Shown: positions 1-9,323, counted from the first letter of the stretch. The stretch: DNA of 64,000 nucleotides from Ruminococcaceae bacterium AB4001 (GCA_000621765.1 JHXJ01000017.1:1-64000), one strand, 5' to 3'. Notes: generated by a model not told the origin, from the letters alone. Program-made: numbers and translations.

Positions 1-82
1 GGAAGACTACCAGTTGATAGGCCGGGCGTGTAAGTGGTGAGAGCCATTCAGCTTACCGGTACTAATGACCGAAGACTTGACC
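1..82 (+). rRNA. rrl: 23S rRNA, 3' end (partial)
   Basis: The first bases match the conserved 3' end of bacterial 23S rRNA (TTGATAGGCCGGGCGTGTAAG, then CTTACCGGTACTAATGACCG). Only the last ~80 nt are inside the window. The exact 3' end is estimated by analogy to the TTGACC end that pairs with the 23S 5' end. Confidence 0.93.
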
Positions 83-95
83 ACACAAGGTTATG

Positions 96-168
96 TAATT
101 TCAAGTCTTTTTTCCAAGATACATTTCTTGAGAGGATTCTTCTAATCTCGCTTCTTTACTTGAAATTA
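96..168 (+). repeat. 23S-5S spacer inverted repeat
   Basis: TAATTTCAAGT at 96-106 and ACTTGAAATTA at 158-168 are perfect 11-bp inverted repeats in the 23S-5S spacer. Transcribed, they form a stem around a 51-nt loop, probably a processing structure of the rRNA precursor. The processing role is inferred. Confidence 0.5.
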
Positions 169-208
169 GTTTTCTTTGCAGTCCTGAGGGTATAAGACTC
201 TCAACCAT

Positions 209-324
<116 letters not shown>

Positions 325-331
325 TTATATA

Positions 332-365
332 AGTCCCTTCGCGAACAAACGCGGAGGGACTTTTT
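332..365 (+). terminator. rRNA operon terminator
   Basis: A 12-bp stem (332-343 with 350-361, one G-U pair) with a 6-nt loop is followed directly by a T tract. It is a strong intrinsic terminator just after 5S rRNA. Confidence 0.92.
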
Positions 366-495
366 CGTTTTCAGACGTTTGTAATAATTGAAAAAATTAG
401 TCCATAAAAATGTAATATTACAATTTACATAAAATCGATTATTGGTAAAATAAATGTGATTTCAATTATTGCTGTCTTTTTTGCGAGGTGTGAAT

Positions 496-1212
496 ATGGC
501 AAAGATCCTGATAATCGATGACGATAAGGCGGTTGTAGATTCTACCGCTGATATGCTCAAATCCTTTGAGTTTACAGTAATTACAGCTACTGACGGTAAG
601 AAGGGATTTGAACTTGCGGATATCGAGAGACCGGACGTAATCATTCTTGACTGGATGATGCCCGGCTACAGCGGAATGCAGTTTATTAAGGATTTCAGAG
701 ACCAGGGATATAAGACACCCGTATTGTTCCTTACAGCAAAGGGAAGCATGTCCCAGTTCCAGGTAGAAGCACTCCGCGCAGGTGCGGATGACTATGTCAC
801 AAAGCCGTCTGATCCGATGATTCTCGTTGAGAAGCTCAGAGCAATGATCAGACGTAACGAATATAACAACAAGCCTCATGGTTCTGACGGAAACAAGCAT
901 GAGTATTGCGGCGGTGAGCTCATCATTGACAGCGATGCAATGCAAGCCTATAAGTACGATCAGAGCTGTGATCTTACAAATAGGGAGTTCCAGCTCCTGC
1001 TCTATCTTGAGCAGAATATGGGCAGAGTATGTTCCAGATCAGAGCTTTTGAAGCAGGTTTGGAAGTTTGATTTCTTGGGTGACGAGAGAACTGTCGACGT
1101 TACTATCAAGCGCACAAGACAGAAGATCGAACCTGACCAGAAGAACTTTAAGTACATTCTTACCAGAAGAGGTTTCGGATACTTCTTCCCCAATGATCTG
1201 GAGCAAGCTTGA
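496..1212 (+). CDS. OmpR-family response regulator, WalR-like
   Basis: This 238-residue DNA-binding response regulator has an N-terminal receiver domain (residues ~3-115) with the acidic pocket IDDD, phospho-acceptor D52 in ILDWMMPG and a lysine in the TKP motif. A C-terminal winged-helix OmpR/PhoB domain follows (~140-235). The ATG at 496 is chosen over an in-frame TTG at 469 because GAGGTG lies 5 nt before it. It overlaps the histidine kinase by 4 nt. The following murA, YycJ-like and rlmH genes resemble the walRK (yycFG) locus of Firmicutes, so a cell-wall regulator is likely, but the WalR assignment is inferred from context. Confidence 0.85.
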   Translation: MAKILIIDDDKAVVDSTADMLKSFEFTVITATDGKKGFELADIERPDVIILDWMMPGYSGMQFIKDFRDQGYKTPVLFLTAKGSMSQFQVEALRAGADDYVTKPSDPMILVEKLRAMIRRNEYNNKPHGSDGNKHEYCGGELIIDSDAMQAYKYDQSCDLTNREFQLLLYLEQNMGRVCSRSELLKQVWKFDFLGDERTVDVTIKRTRQKIEPDQKNFKYILTRRGFGYFFPNDLEQA

Positions 1213-3323
1213 GCGCTGCATTTTTTCCGGCAATAGAACTGACCTTTAAGAACCCCGTTATTTTAGTGGTTCTCGGTTTGATATTGGTACTAATAGGCTT
1301 TCTGGCCGGGTATCTTATCGGCAGCACTACGCTTAAGGCAAAGGTCACAGGCAATCTCGATAATCTTGAACGTGACAAGATCATCCAAAAGGCCGTACTT
1401 GATACAGTAGGTCTGGGCATTGCCGTTTACGATTCAAAGGGCGCGCTGTTCTGCAACGAGACGATCTTCAGGCTTCCTGATTTTCTTAAGGGCGGTCTGC
1501 CTAAGGATCTCAATACTTTCCTTGAGACGTTCGATAACGGCAACCAGCTCAAGTCGAACTATATCCTTAGTCTTGAAAACGGCGTTAATCTCATAAGAGT
1601 TAATTATCTCAACAACCGCAAGATATATGAGATCAAGATAATCAGAAGACCTGCACAGCCCGACTCAAAGTTCTTCGGTAATGAGGATCTTAATATTGTA
1701 ATCGTCGATGACATTACGCAGATCAGGGATGACGAAAGACGTCAGAAGGATCTTGCAGCCAACGTCTCACACGAGCTTAAGACTCCGCTTACTGCAATAA
1801 AGAATACTGTTTTCGCGATCAGGAAAACATGCCAGGAAGGCAACCCCATCACCAGAGAAGACCTGCTTATAGGCACAGGAAGGATCGAGGAGAATTCCGT
1901 GAGGATGCAGGACATCGTTGATGACTTTCTTGTATTGTCCCAGTGTTCGCATACGAGCCGTATGGAGATTTTCGATATCAGGGATGCTGTCGCTGCAGCA
2001 TATTCAAATGTTCAGGATTATCCGGGCGCGAGCAGCGTTAAGTTCACGATGCCCGAAGATAATGCATATCCGCTGCTTTACGGTAATTCAAAACTTATCG
2101 TAAGAACGATAGTCAATCTCCTGACAAATGCCATCAAGTACATCGGTTTCGACGGAAAAGTCGCGCAGGACCAGATACATATCAGCATTTCGGTAATAGA
2201 TGACAGAGTCGCAGTTCAGGTCGACGATAACGGAAGAGGAATTCCGGCAAAAGACATTGAGCACCTTTTCGAGCGTTTCTACAGAGTCGATAACTCAGGA
2301 AGCAGGGAAGTAGGCGGTTCCGGCATCGGACTTGCGATCGCGAAAGAAATCGCGGATATGCACGACGGCGTTATCAGCGTAACTTCGACTTTCGGCCAGG
2401 GCGCGACATTTATTTTCAGTCTCCCTACGGGAAAGACTGTTTTCGACGGAGTATATAACGACGCAAAGGCCGGAATAATCAGCGATAAGCCACTTTACAG
2501 GGCTGCAGCTTACTTCCTGGGACTCCAGGAGGGCGAGGCAGTAAGATCTTTGGGTTATAAGGATCTTGAATCGCTGGTAGATGAATTTGAGATAATCCCT
2601 GAGACCGAAGTCGCTTCCAAGGATAAGGCACTGGCTAAGCTCCTCGCTTCTTTCGGACAGGAAAGATTCGAAGAACTCAAGGAAGAACTCCTTTATATTG
2701 AGGATTTCTTTGATGAGGAAGACGGACCTGTTACTGGTCTTGAGATGGACAGCGCTAAGGAAACAACTATCGAAGAAGTACCGCTGACGCTTGCAAATGA
2801 GCCCATCGCCCCGATGGCAGAGCAGCTCTCGATCCCGATCGAGCAGATGGTTCCGCAGGAAAGCGTTCCGGTATCACCCGTTATCCAGCCTGCAGTAAGT
2901 GAGATCCCTCAGGTCCAGCCCGTTCCCGTGGTAAACATTGCGCCTCAGGAACCCGTCGCACCTCAGGTAAGACCGGCTCCCATTGTCGAACCTGTCATCC
3001 AGATGCAGCAGTCGGCTGAGGCAGAAGCGCTTGCACGTGAAGAGGAAGCCAGGATGCAGGCAAAAGAAGAGGCAAGAAAGCTCTTGACACAGCCAGTTGT
3101 TCAGATAAGTGCCGAACAAAGGAAGACAGTTTCGCAATTAAATCGTGAATCTCGCGAAAAACGCGTAATTCACCCAATTGACACTCATAAAAGGTATAAT
3201 AAGAAGACTGATGATTCGGAAGGCGGGTCCGATGCTTCAGGAGAACCCCGCCAGGATAAGAGTGACGTAGCGGTCAAATCATCGTTGAAGAAAATACTTG
3301 ACGATTCAAAACCGCACAAGTGA
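1209..3323 (+). CDS. Sensor histidine kinase, WalK-like, with long C-terminal tail
   Basis: Membrane sensor kinase of 704 residues, partner of the regulator upstream. The TTG start at 1209 overlaps that gene's stop (TTGA), with GGAG 5 nt before. One membrane helix (~17-38) is followed by a PAS-like domain (~60-165), HisKA with H188 in VSHELKTPL, and an HATPase domain (~290-415) with N box LTNAIKY, G1 DNGRGIP, F box FERFYR and G2 GSGIGLAIA. No second helix or HAMP is evident, so PhoR-like architecture is also possible. Residues ~420-704 are unusual: an acidic part, a Pro/Val/Gln-rich low-complexity stretch and a charged basic end. No role for this tail is known to me. Confidence 0.85.
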   Translation: MSAAFFPAIELTFKNPVILVVLGLILVLIGFLAGYLIGSTTLKAKVTGNLDNLERDKIIQKAVLDTVGLGIAVYDSKGALFCNETIFRLPDFLKGGLPKDLNTFLETFDNGNQLKSNYILSLENGVNLIRVNYLNNRKIYEIKIIRRPAQPDSKFFGNEDLNIVIVDDITQIRDDERRQKDLAANVSHELKTPLTAIKNTVFAIRKTCQEGNPITREDLLIGTGRIEENSVRMQDIVDDFLVLSQCSHTSRMEIFDIRDAVAAAYSNVQDYPGASSVKFTMPEDNAYPLLYGNSKLIVRTIVNLLTNAIKYIGFDGKVAQDQIHISISVIDDRVAVQVDDNGRGIPAKDIEHLFERFYRVDNSGSREVGGSGIGLAIAKEIADMHDGVISVTSTFGQGATFIFSLPTGKTVFDGVYNDAKAGIISDKPLYRAAAYFLGLQEGEAVRSLGYKDLESLVDEFEIIPETEVASKDKALAKLLASFGQERFEELKEELLYIEDFFDEEDGPVTGLEMDSAKETTIEEVPLTLANEPIAPMAEQLSIPIEQMVPQESVPVSPVIQPAVSEIPQVQPVPVVNIAPQEPVAPQVRPAPIVEPVIQMQQSAEAEALAREEEARMQAKEEARKLLTQPVVQISAEQRKTVSQLNRESREKRVIHPIDTHKRYNKKTDDSEGGSDASGEPRQDKSDVAVKSSLKKILDDSKPHK

Positions 3324-3335
3324 GTTGGAGAATCG

Positions 3336-4679
3336 ATGGATCAGAACGAATACAGCGTAGGGAAGACCTATGCTTATGAGATAAAGGGCGGTGCGCCCCT
3401 AAGAGGAAATATAGAGATAAGCGGCAGTAAGAATGCCGCACTCGGAGTCATAGCCGCTTCCATTATGGTCGACGGCGTATGCACGCTTGAAAACGTCCCG
3501 GATATTCTGGACGTCCATGTTATGTTCGATCTTTTAAGGTCACTTGGCGCCAAAGTAGATGCCATTGACAACCACACTTACAGGATCGATCCCACGACTA
3601 TTAATACATACAAGGCATCAGGTCCGCTGGTATCAAGGATCCGCGCGTCCTACTATCTGATGGGCGCCCTTTTGGGAAGATGCGGCAAGGCATCGATCAG
3701 GCTTCCCGGCGGATGCAACTTCGGCCAGCGTCCTATCGACCTCCACCTCAAGGCTTTCCAGCTTATGGGTGCGAGGGGGGCCAGACCTTCAGATATCAAC
3801 AGCGGTATAGTAAACCTTGAGGCAGATCCGCTTCACGGCGCGAAGATCTACCTTGATATCGTCAGTGTCGGTGCCACGATCAATGCGATGCTCGCAGCCT
3901 GCAAGGCCCAGGGCAAGACAGAGATCATCAATGCCGCCAAGGAACCCCATATCGTTGACGTCGCGAACTTCCTTAACTCGATGGGCGCGCGCATCAAGGG
4001 CGCAGGTACTGACTGCATAAAGATCACAGGTGTACCCGTACTTCCGGGTAACTTCACATATTCGATAATCCCGGATCAGATAGAAGCCGGAACATACATG
4101 ATCGCCGCTGCGGTTACAAAGGGCGACGTTACCATTCACAACCTGATCCCTACACATATGGAGCCGTTGTCGGCTAAGATGCGTGAGATGGGTTACATCA
4201 TCGAAGAAGGTGATGAATCGATCCGCGTTTACAGGAACAATTATGATGAAGAAGTCTATTCCACGACGGTTAAGACTTCACCTTATCCGGGTTTCCCGAC
4301 AGACCTCCAGCCCCAGACAGTCGTTCTGTTATGCTCGGCAGAAGGACAGAGCAGAATGCATGAGAACGTCTGGCAGAACAGATTCCAATATGTTCCCGAA
4401 CTTGCGAAAATGGGCGCCAACATCAACGTGTATGAGCGTATCGCATGGATAAACGGCAAGACGGATTTCAGGGGCGCCACCGTTGAGGCTACTGACTTAA
4501 GAGCCGGTGCCGCACTCGTCTGTGCTGCACTTGAAGCAGACGGAACGACATATATCATGAATGCCCAGCGTATCGACAGAGGTTATGAGCATATCGTTCA
4601 GAAACTCACCGATCTCGGAGCAACTATCAGGAGAGTCAGCCATACGCCTGAATACGGCGAAGAGGATACCGAAGCATGA
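3336..4679 (+). CDS. murA: UDP-N-acetylglucosamine 1-carboxyvinyltransferase
   Basis: MurA makes the first committed step of peptidoglycan synthesis, transferring enolpyruvate from PEP to UDP-GlcNAc in the cytoplasm. The 447-residue protein has the family start GNIEISGSKNAAL, the catalytic loop LPGGCNFGQRP with the PEP-binding cysteine C127, and the late motif TDLRAGAALV. A cysteine at this site is the usual fosfomycin-sensitive form. TTGGAG lies 5 nt before the ATG. It sits 12 nt after the histidine kinase and overlaps the next gene by 4 nt, so all five genes from the response regulator to rlmH look co-transcribed. Confidence 0.96.
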   Translation: MDQNEYSVGKTYAYEIKGGAPLRGNIEISGSKNAALGVIAASIMVDGVCTLENVPDILDVHVMFDLLRSLGAKVDAIDNHTYRIDPTTINTYKASGPLVSRIRASYYLMGALLGRCGKASIRLPGGCNFGQRPIDLHLKAFQLMGARGARPSDINSGIVNLEADPLHGAKIYLDIVSVGATINAMLAACKAQGKTEIINAAKEPHIVDVANFLNSMGARIKGAGTDCIKITGVPVLPGNFTYSIIPDQIEAGTYMIAAAVTKGDVTIHNLIPTHMEPLSAKMREMGYIIEEGDESIRVYRNNYDEEVYSTTVKTSPYPGFPTDLQPQTVVLLCSAEGQSRMHENVWQNRFQYVPELAKMGANINVYERIAWINGKTDFRGATVEATDLRAGAALVCAALEADGTTYIMNAQRIDRGYEHIVQKLTDLGATIRRVSHTPEYGEEDTEA

Positions 4680-5470
4680 CGGGTCCGGACAGGATAATAC
4701 CTCTTTATTCTTCAAGCAGCGGCAACGCAACACTCATCAAATCGCACGGAATGTACATCATCATCGACTGCGGTGTTTCCTGCAAGATGATGACCAAGGC
4801 GCTCGTCTCATGCGGGGTCTATCCCGAAGATGTCAGCGCAATCTTCCTTACTCACAGACATACGGATCACATTAACGGTGTTCCCGTATTTTCGCGAAAA
4901 TATCACACACCCATATACGGAACAAGGGCTACGCTCGCCGTCCTCGACAATCTCAGTTCTACCGTTACCGAGATAGAGGAAAACGACATAATCACACTTA
5001 AAGACGGCCCTGAAGTAAGGGCTTTCCCGACTCCGCACGATGTGCCGGGTTCCGTCTGCTACCGTGTCATTAACCGCGATACCGGCAGTTCCATTGCCGT
5101 AATGACGGACCTTGGAAGAGTTAACGACGGCATGAAAGGTTTTGCGAGCGCAAGCGATGTTATCCTTCTCGAATCAAATTACGATCCCTATATGCTTGAA
5201 CACGGAGAATATCCCTGGCCGCTCAAGAAGCGGATCTCCGGCGGACACGGCCATATCAGCAATCCCGAATCTGCTGAAGTTGCAGAGTACTTTATCAGCC
5301 AGGGAACCAAGCGTTTCATTTTAGGACACCTGTCCCCGCACAATAACACTCCCGACGTTGCAAGGACGACTTTCACCTCATACCTGACCGACAGGGGACT
5401 CGTCGAAAATATCGACTATGAAGTGAAGATCGCCAAAAAAGATATTCCTTCCGAAGGTTATGTCTTATGA
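4676..5470 (+). CDS. walJ: MBL-fold hydrolase, YycJ/WalJ-like
   Basis: Metallo-beta-lactamase-fold protein of 264 residues. The metal-binding motif HRHTDH lies at ~60-65 (FLTHRHTDHI), with further ligands in TDLG, the SGGHGH segment and LGHLS. Sequence style (SSSGN near the N-terminus, LLESNYD, NNTP near the end) fits the YycJ/WalJ subgroup, which in Bacillus is encoded next to walRK. Members are thought to be nucleases or to act in cell-division coordination; the substrate here is unknown. It overlaps murA by ATGA and rlmH by 4 nt. Confidence 0.85.
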   Translation: MTGPDRIIPLYSSSSGNATLIKSHGMYIIIDCGVSCKMMTKALVSCGVYPEDVSAIFLTHRHTDHINGVPVFSRKYHTPIYGTRATLAVLDNLSSTVTEIEENDIITLKDGPEVRAFPTPHDVPGSVCYRVINRDTGSSIAVMTDLGRVNDGMKGFASASDVILLESNYDPYMLEHGEYPWPLKKRISGGHGHISNPESAEVAEYFISQGTKRFILGHLSPHNNTPDVARTTFTSYLTDRGLVENIDYEVKIAKKDIPSEGYVL

Positions 5471-5931
5471 AGATAATCGTGGTCTGCCCCGGAAAGCTCA
5501 AGGATAAGTGGCTCAAGGACGGTATCGCCGAATACAAGAAGCGCCTTTCGCGCTATGCGGTCCTTGACTTCATCGAAGTTGCCGACTGTCCGGATTCAGT
5601 CCCTGTGAACGAAGCCCTGAAGCGTGAAGGAGAGCTGATCCTTTCACACATCAAGCCTGGAGAAGTTGTCTGGGCAATGGATCTCGGCGGTGAGAACGTT
5701 ACATCCGAGAAGCTCTCTTCCTACCTTATGTCAGATATCGAAAAAGGCGGCGGCACATTAAAGATCGTAATAGGCGGCAGCAACGGCATGTCTCCCGAAG
5801 TTCGTGCACGCGCTGACAGAAGGATCTGCTTCGGCAACATCACCCTGACTCATCTTATGACAAGACTTGTTCTGTCAGAGCAGCTTTACAGGGGATTTAA
5901 GATCGCCGAAGGCGGGAAATACCATAAGTAA
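5467..5931 (+). CDS. rlmH: 23S rRNA pseudouridine-1915 N3-methyltransferase
   Basis: RlmH (YbeA, SPOUT family) methylates pseudouridine 1915 in helix 69 of 23S rRNA using S-adenosylmethionine. The 154-residue length is typical. Family marks are the N-terminal KIIVVCPGKLKDKW, the SAM-binding trefoil-knot motif IGGSNGMSPEV and the end LVLSEQLYRGFKI...YHK. It overlaps walJ by 4 nt and is the last gene of this operon; an intergenic stretch of 286 nt separates it from the his operon. Confidence 0.96.
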   Translation: MKIIVVCPGKLKDKWLKDGIAEYKKRLSRYAVLDFIEVADCPDSVPVNEALKREGELILSHIKPGEVVWAMDLGGENVTSEKLSSYLMSDIEKGGGTLKIVIGGSNGMSPEVRARADRRICFGNITLTHLMTRLVLSEQLYRGFKIAEGGKYHK

Positions 5932-5989
5932 GGCATACAGGCCGGCTGTTCGCAATTACCTGAAGTTCTTTTCGATGAACTTATCGAGG

Positions 5990-6021
5990 GCACTAAACCT
6001 CGAAAAATAAGCATTTAGTGC
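5990..6021 (+). other. Inverted repeat after rlmH
   Basis: GCACTAAA (5990-5997) and TTTAGTGC (6014-6021) form an 8-bp stem with a 16-nt loop, without a T tract. It may be a weak 3'-end structure of the rlmH transcript. The half-site TTTAGT also occurs in the his operators downstream, so a regulatory role cannot be excluded. Confidence 0.35.
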
Positions 6022-6060
6022 ATAAATCGTCCTTGGGCAGCCAACATATCACAAATCGTT

Positions 6061-6076
6061 CTTTATTCGACTAAAG
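6061..6076 (+). promoter_or_regulatory. Upstream his operator (imperfect palindrome)
   Basis: CTTTATTCGACTAAAG differs by one base from the perfect palindrome at 6114-6129. It lies just upstream of the -35 box of the his promoter, with 53 bp between the two centres (about five helical turns). Read as a repressor binding site; the protein is unknown. Confidence 0.7.
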
Positions 6077-6083
6077 AAAATGC

Positions 6084-6112
6084 TTGACATATGCCAAATG
6101 TCCAATTATAAT
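6084..6112 (+). promoter_or_regulatory. his operon promoter
   Basis: A perfect consensus promoter: TTGACA at 6084-6089, 17-bp spacer, TATAAT at 6107-6112. Transcription should start near 6119, inside the downstream operator. Such a strong promoter with palindromes on both sides implies control by repression. Confidence 0.88.
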
Positions 6113-6113
6113 C

Positions 6114-6129
6114 CTTTAGTCGACTAAAG
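6114..6129 (+). promoter_or_regulatory. Downstream his operator (perfect 16-bp palindrome)
   Basis: CTTTAGTCGACTAAAG is a perfect palindrome starting 2 bp after the -10 box and covering the expected transcription start. Binding there would block initiation. A TrpR-like HisR/YerC protein is the known candidate his regulator in Firmicutes; whether this is its motif is not verified here. Confidence 0.75.
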
Positions 6130-6217
6130 AGCCGGCGAAAATGACATGCTATCGTCATTTGCCCTGATTATTTAAGGCAAGTACAATATGGACTATAAGA
6201 AATAACGGAGAGTTTAT

Positions 6218-7366
6218 ATGGGAAATAAGTTTTACACACCGGATGGTTTCAACGATCAGTTCCCGGGTATATGCGGAGTGAAAAGGGAACTTGAATCAAA
6301 GCTCCGCAATCTTTTCCTGCTCAACGGCTATGAGGAGATCGAGACTCCCGGCGTTGAGTATTTTGATGTTTATAAGGAGTTCGTAAAAGAAGAGGAGCTC
6401 TATAAGTTTACGGACAGCAAGGGAAGCCTTCTCTGCAACCGTTACGACGGAACGATCCCGACGGTAAGATTCTGCGCAGGCAGAAATTACACGCTCCCTG
6501 TCAGGTTCTCTTATATCGAGAACATGTACCGCTCAGGCAAGGCTGGCGGCGGAAAGCTTTCCGGATTTACACAGGGCGGAATCGAGCTTCTGGGTGCAAG
6601 CGGCGCTAAGTCTGATGCAGAAGTTCTTGCGATTGCGATCAAGTCAGCTTTGGAGATCGGAATAACGGATCTTCAGGTATCCATCGGACAGGTCAAGTTT
6701 TTCAAGGGCCTGATGAACCAGCTCGGAATCGACGAGGAAGGACAGAGCAAGATCAAGAATGCCATTGCGAACAGGGATTCCGTTACCATCGAGAAGCTTG
6801 ATATCAGCAAGGAAGACAAAGAGACTCTTCTGATGCTTACTGAAGCAGGCGGCACTTACGATACGATCGACCAGATCATGCCAAGGATCACTGATGAAGG
6901 CGCAAAGGAAGCGCTCTCCAATCTCAAAGAGATACTGGACATCATGGAAAGATACGGATTCCTTAAGTATGTATCAGTCGACCTGAGCCTCATCGAAAGT
7001 ATCGACTACTACACCGGAATGGTATTTAAGGGATACACATATGAGGTCGGATTCCCGATCATCTCCGGCGGAAGATATGATGATGTTGCCAAGTCATTCG
7101 GCAAGGACATTCAGGCAGTAGGATTCTCACTCTCGCTGACTCTTGCCATTACGGCACTCATGAGACAGGACAAGTTCGTTCCTTCAAAATGCGCGAGCGT
7201 TATAGTCGGAGGCGACTTTGAACTCGCGACTGCAACCGCTGAAGCTTTAAGGGCAGAAGGCACTCCTGCGATCCTTGATACAACGGGAATGGATGAGGAG
7301 ACGCTCGAAAATTACGCGAAGGAAAAGGGAATAGAGACAGTTATGTATATGGGAGGTGAAGCCTGA
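6218..7366 (+). CDS. hisZ: ATP phosphoribosyltransferase regulatory subunit
   Basis: HisZ is a catalytically silent paralogue of histidyl-tRNA synthetase that binds short-form HisG and makes it active and sensitive to histidine. The 382-residue protein has class II synthetase-like parts: [11 protein letters not shown] near the start, motif 2-like [11 protein letters not shown] (~105) and the [14 protein letters not shown] and ISGGRYDD motifs in the second half. It starts at ATG 6218 with GGAG upstream and overlaps hisG by one base. First gene of the histidine operon; it comes ~90 nt after the operator. Confidence 0.94.
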   Translation: MGNKFYTPDGFNDQFPGICGVKRELESKLRNLFLLNGYEEIETPGVEYFDVYKEFVKEEELYKFTDSKGSLLCNRYDGTIPTVRFCAGRNYTLPVRFSYIENMYRSGKAGGGKLSGFTQGGIELLGASGAKSDAEVLAIAIKSALEIGITDLQVSIGQVKFFKGLMNQLGIDEEGQSKIKNAIANRDSVTIEKLDISKEDKETLLMLTEAGGTYDTIDQIMPRITDEGAKEALSNLKEILDIMERYGFLKYVSVDLSLIESIDYYTGMVFKGYTYEVGFPIISGGRYDDVAKSFGKDIQAVGFSLSLTLAITALMRQDKFVPSKCASVIVGGDFELATATAEALRAEGTPAILDTTGMDEETLENYAKEKGIETVMYMGGEA

Positions 7367-8001
7367 TGCTTACTATTGCTTTACCTAAGGGCAGACTTGC
7401 CGATCAGACATTGGATATCATGGAAAAGGCAGGATACGATGTATCCGCTGCAAGAGACAAGTCAAGAAAACTGATCCTTGAGGATAAGGATGCAGGATTA
7501 AGATTTATTCTTTCCAAGCCTTCCGACGTTCCTACATATGTTGAGTACGGCGCTGCCGATATCGGTGTTGTAGGAAAGGATACGCTTCTTGAAGAAGGAA
7601 GACAGCTCTATGAGGTTTTGGATCTCGGTTTGGGCAAGTGCAGAATGTGCGTTGCAGGTCCTGCTGAGCTTAAGGACAAGCTCGATGAGATCCCAAATAA
7701 GAGAGTCGGAACAAAATATCCGAATATTACCAGAAGTTATTTTGAGGGAGTCAAGGGCGAAAGTGTTGAGATAATAAAGCTCAACGGCTCTGTGGAACTT
7801 GCGCCTCTTACGGGCCTAGCTGAAGTTATCGTAGATATCGTTGAGTCAGGAAGAACACTTTATGAGAACGGACTTGACGTTCTTGAGACCGTTGCCGACA
7901 TCTCTGCAAGACTTGTCGTCAACCGCGTTTCAATGAAGATGAAAGAAGACGAGATAAAGCCTATGATCACCAAGCTCAAGGAAACATTGGCTGAAGAATA
8001 A
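7366..8001 (+). CDS. hisG: ATP phosphoribosyltransferase, short form
   Basis: HisG makes phosphoribosyl-ATP from ATP and PRPP, the first step of histidine synthesis. At 211 residues it is the short form that lacks the C-terminal regulatory domain and depends on HisZ, which is encoded directly upstream. Motifs include IALPKGRL at the start, [21 protein letters not shown] and the PRPP loop [23 protein letters not shown] lies 7 nt before the ATG, which overlaps the hisZ stop by one base. Confidence 0.97.
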   Translation: MLTIALPKGRLADQTLDIMEKAGYDVSAARDKSRKLILEDKDAGLRFILSKPSDVPTYVEYGAADIGVVGKDTLLEEGRQLYEVLDLGLGKCRMCVAGPAELKDKLDEIPNKRVGTKYPNITRSYFEGVKGESVEIIKLNGSVELAPLTGLAEVIVDIVESGRTLYENGLDVLETVADISARLVVNRVSMKMKEDEIKPMITKLKETLAEE

Positions 8002-8019
8002 AAGCAAGGGGGGATAATC

Positions 8020-9318
8020 ATGCGTTGTAAGTTAGTTGAAGGCACACAGGAGAACCTTAAGGCAACCGTTGAGAGCCTCGGAGTAAGAGGAAAGATGGAT
8101 CTTAAACCGGTCATCGAGACAGTCCAGGCTGTAATCGATGATATCAGGGATAACGGAGATTCCGCTCTTCTCAAATACACTGAGAAGTTCGACGGCGTAA
8201 AGCTTACTGCTGATCAATTGAGAGTTTCCGAAAAAGAGATCGAAGATGCTATCGCTTCCATCGATCCTGAACTTCTGACGGTCATGAAAAAGGCCGCTTC
8301 CAACATCAGAAGATTCCACGAGGAGCAGAAGGAACATGGCTTCATGATGGATGTCGGAAAGGGCGCTAAGATCGGTGTCCGCGTAAGACCCATCTCCATC
8401 GCAGGCGTATATGTTCCCGGCGGTACGGCACCCCTGCCGTCAACAGTTCTGATGGATGTTATCCCTGCTTCCGTTGCAGGTGTTGAGCGTATCGTTTTCG
8501 CAACACCTCCGAGAAAAGACGGAACGATCGCACCTGTTATCCTTGCGGCAGCAACCATTGCAGGCGCTACAGAGATCTACAGAATGGGCGGCTCCCAGGC
8601 TATCGCTGCAATGGCATATGGCACAGAGTCTGTTCCGAGAGTTGATAAGATCTGCGGCCCGGGCAACATCTACGTTAATACAGCTAAGCGTCTGGTATTC
8701 GGCCAGGTCGATATCGATATGTTCGCAGGTCCTTCAGAGATCCTGATCATTGCCGATAAGACAGCTAATCCGGACTTCGTAGCAGCTGACATGCTCTCCC
8801 AGGCAGAGCACGACAAGATGGCTTCCGCGATCGTTCTTACCGATTCAAGAGAACTCGCGGAGAAGGTATTAGAGCTCGCTGACAAAAGATCCGAGAAGGC
8901 AGAGCGTAAGGATATCCTTGCGAAGTCAATGGAAGATTATTGCGCTATCATCGTCTGCGACAGTCTTGATACAGCGATCAATTTCTCTGAGGAGATCGCT
9001 CCCGAGCACCTTGAGATATGTGTGGAGAATCCCGAAGTGCTGGCTGCTAAGATCAAGAACTGCGGCGCCATGTTCTTAGGCAACTATTCACCGGAGCCTC
9101 TTGGCGATTATTTCGCAGGACCGAACCACACGCTTCCGACATCAGGAACTGCAAGGTTCTTCTCACCTCTCAACACGGGTGATTTCTATAAGAAGATGAG
9201 CGTTATCAACTACAATAAAGAAACGCTCAAGGATGTATATAAAGACGTAGCGGCATTTGCCGACAGCGAGGGACTCGGCTGTCACGCAGCTGCCGTAAGA
9301 GCAAGATTCGAGGACTGA
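8020..9318 (+). CDS. hisD: Histidinol dehydrogenase
   Basis: HisD oxidises L-histidinol to L-histidine in two NAD+-dependent, zinc-dependent steps, ending the pathway. The 432-residue length is standard. Signature segments are VYVPGGTAPLPSTVLMDVIPA, DKICGPGNIYVNTAKR, AGPSEILIIAD, SQAEHDKMA (zinc ligands) and the late GPNHTLPTSGTARF. AGGGGGG precedes the ATG. It lies 18 nt after hisG in the same operon. Confidence 0.97.
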   Translation: MRCKLVEGTQENLKATVESLGVRGKMDLKPVIETVQAVIDDIRDNGDSALLKYTEKFDGVKLTADQLRVSEKEIEDAIASIDPELLTVMKKAASNIRRFHEEQKEHGFMMDVGKGAKIGVRVRPISIAGVYVPGGTAPLPSTVLMDVIPASVAGVERIVFATPPRKDGTIAPVILAAATIAGATEIYRMGGSQAIAAMAYGTESVPRVDKICGPGNIYVNTAKRLVFGQVDIDMFAGPSEILIIADKTANPDFVAADMLSQAEHDKMASAIVLTDSRELAEKVLELADKRSEKAERKDILAKSMEDYCAIIVCDSLDTAINFSEEIAPEHLEICVENPEVLAAKIKNCGAMFLGNYSPEPLGDYFAGPNHTLPTSGTARFFSPLNTGDFYKKMSVINYNKETLKDVYKDVAAFADSEGLGCHAAAVRARFED

Positions 9319-9323
9319 TTATC

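Noticed and set aside
5932..6060. Small gene or RNA between rlmH and the his promoter
   Set aside because: No open frame with a start signal and no known RNA fold were seen; only an 8-bp inverted repeat without T tract.
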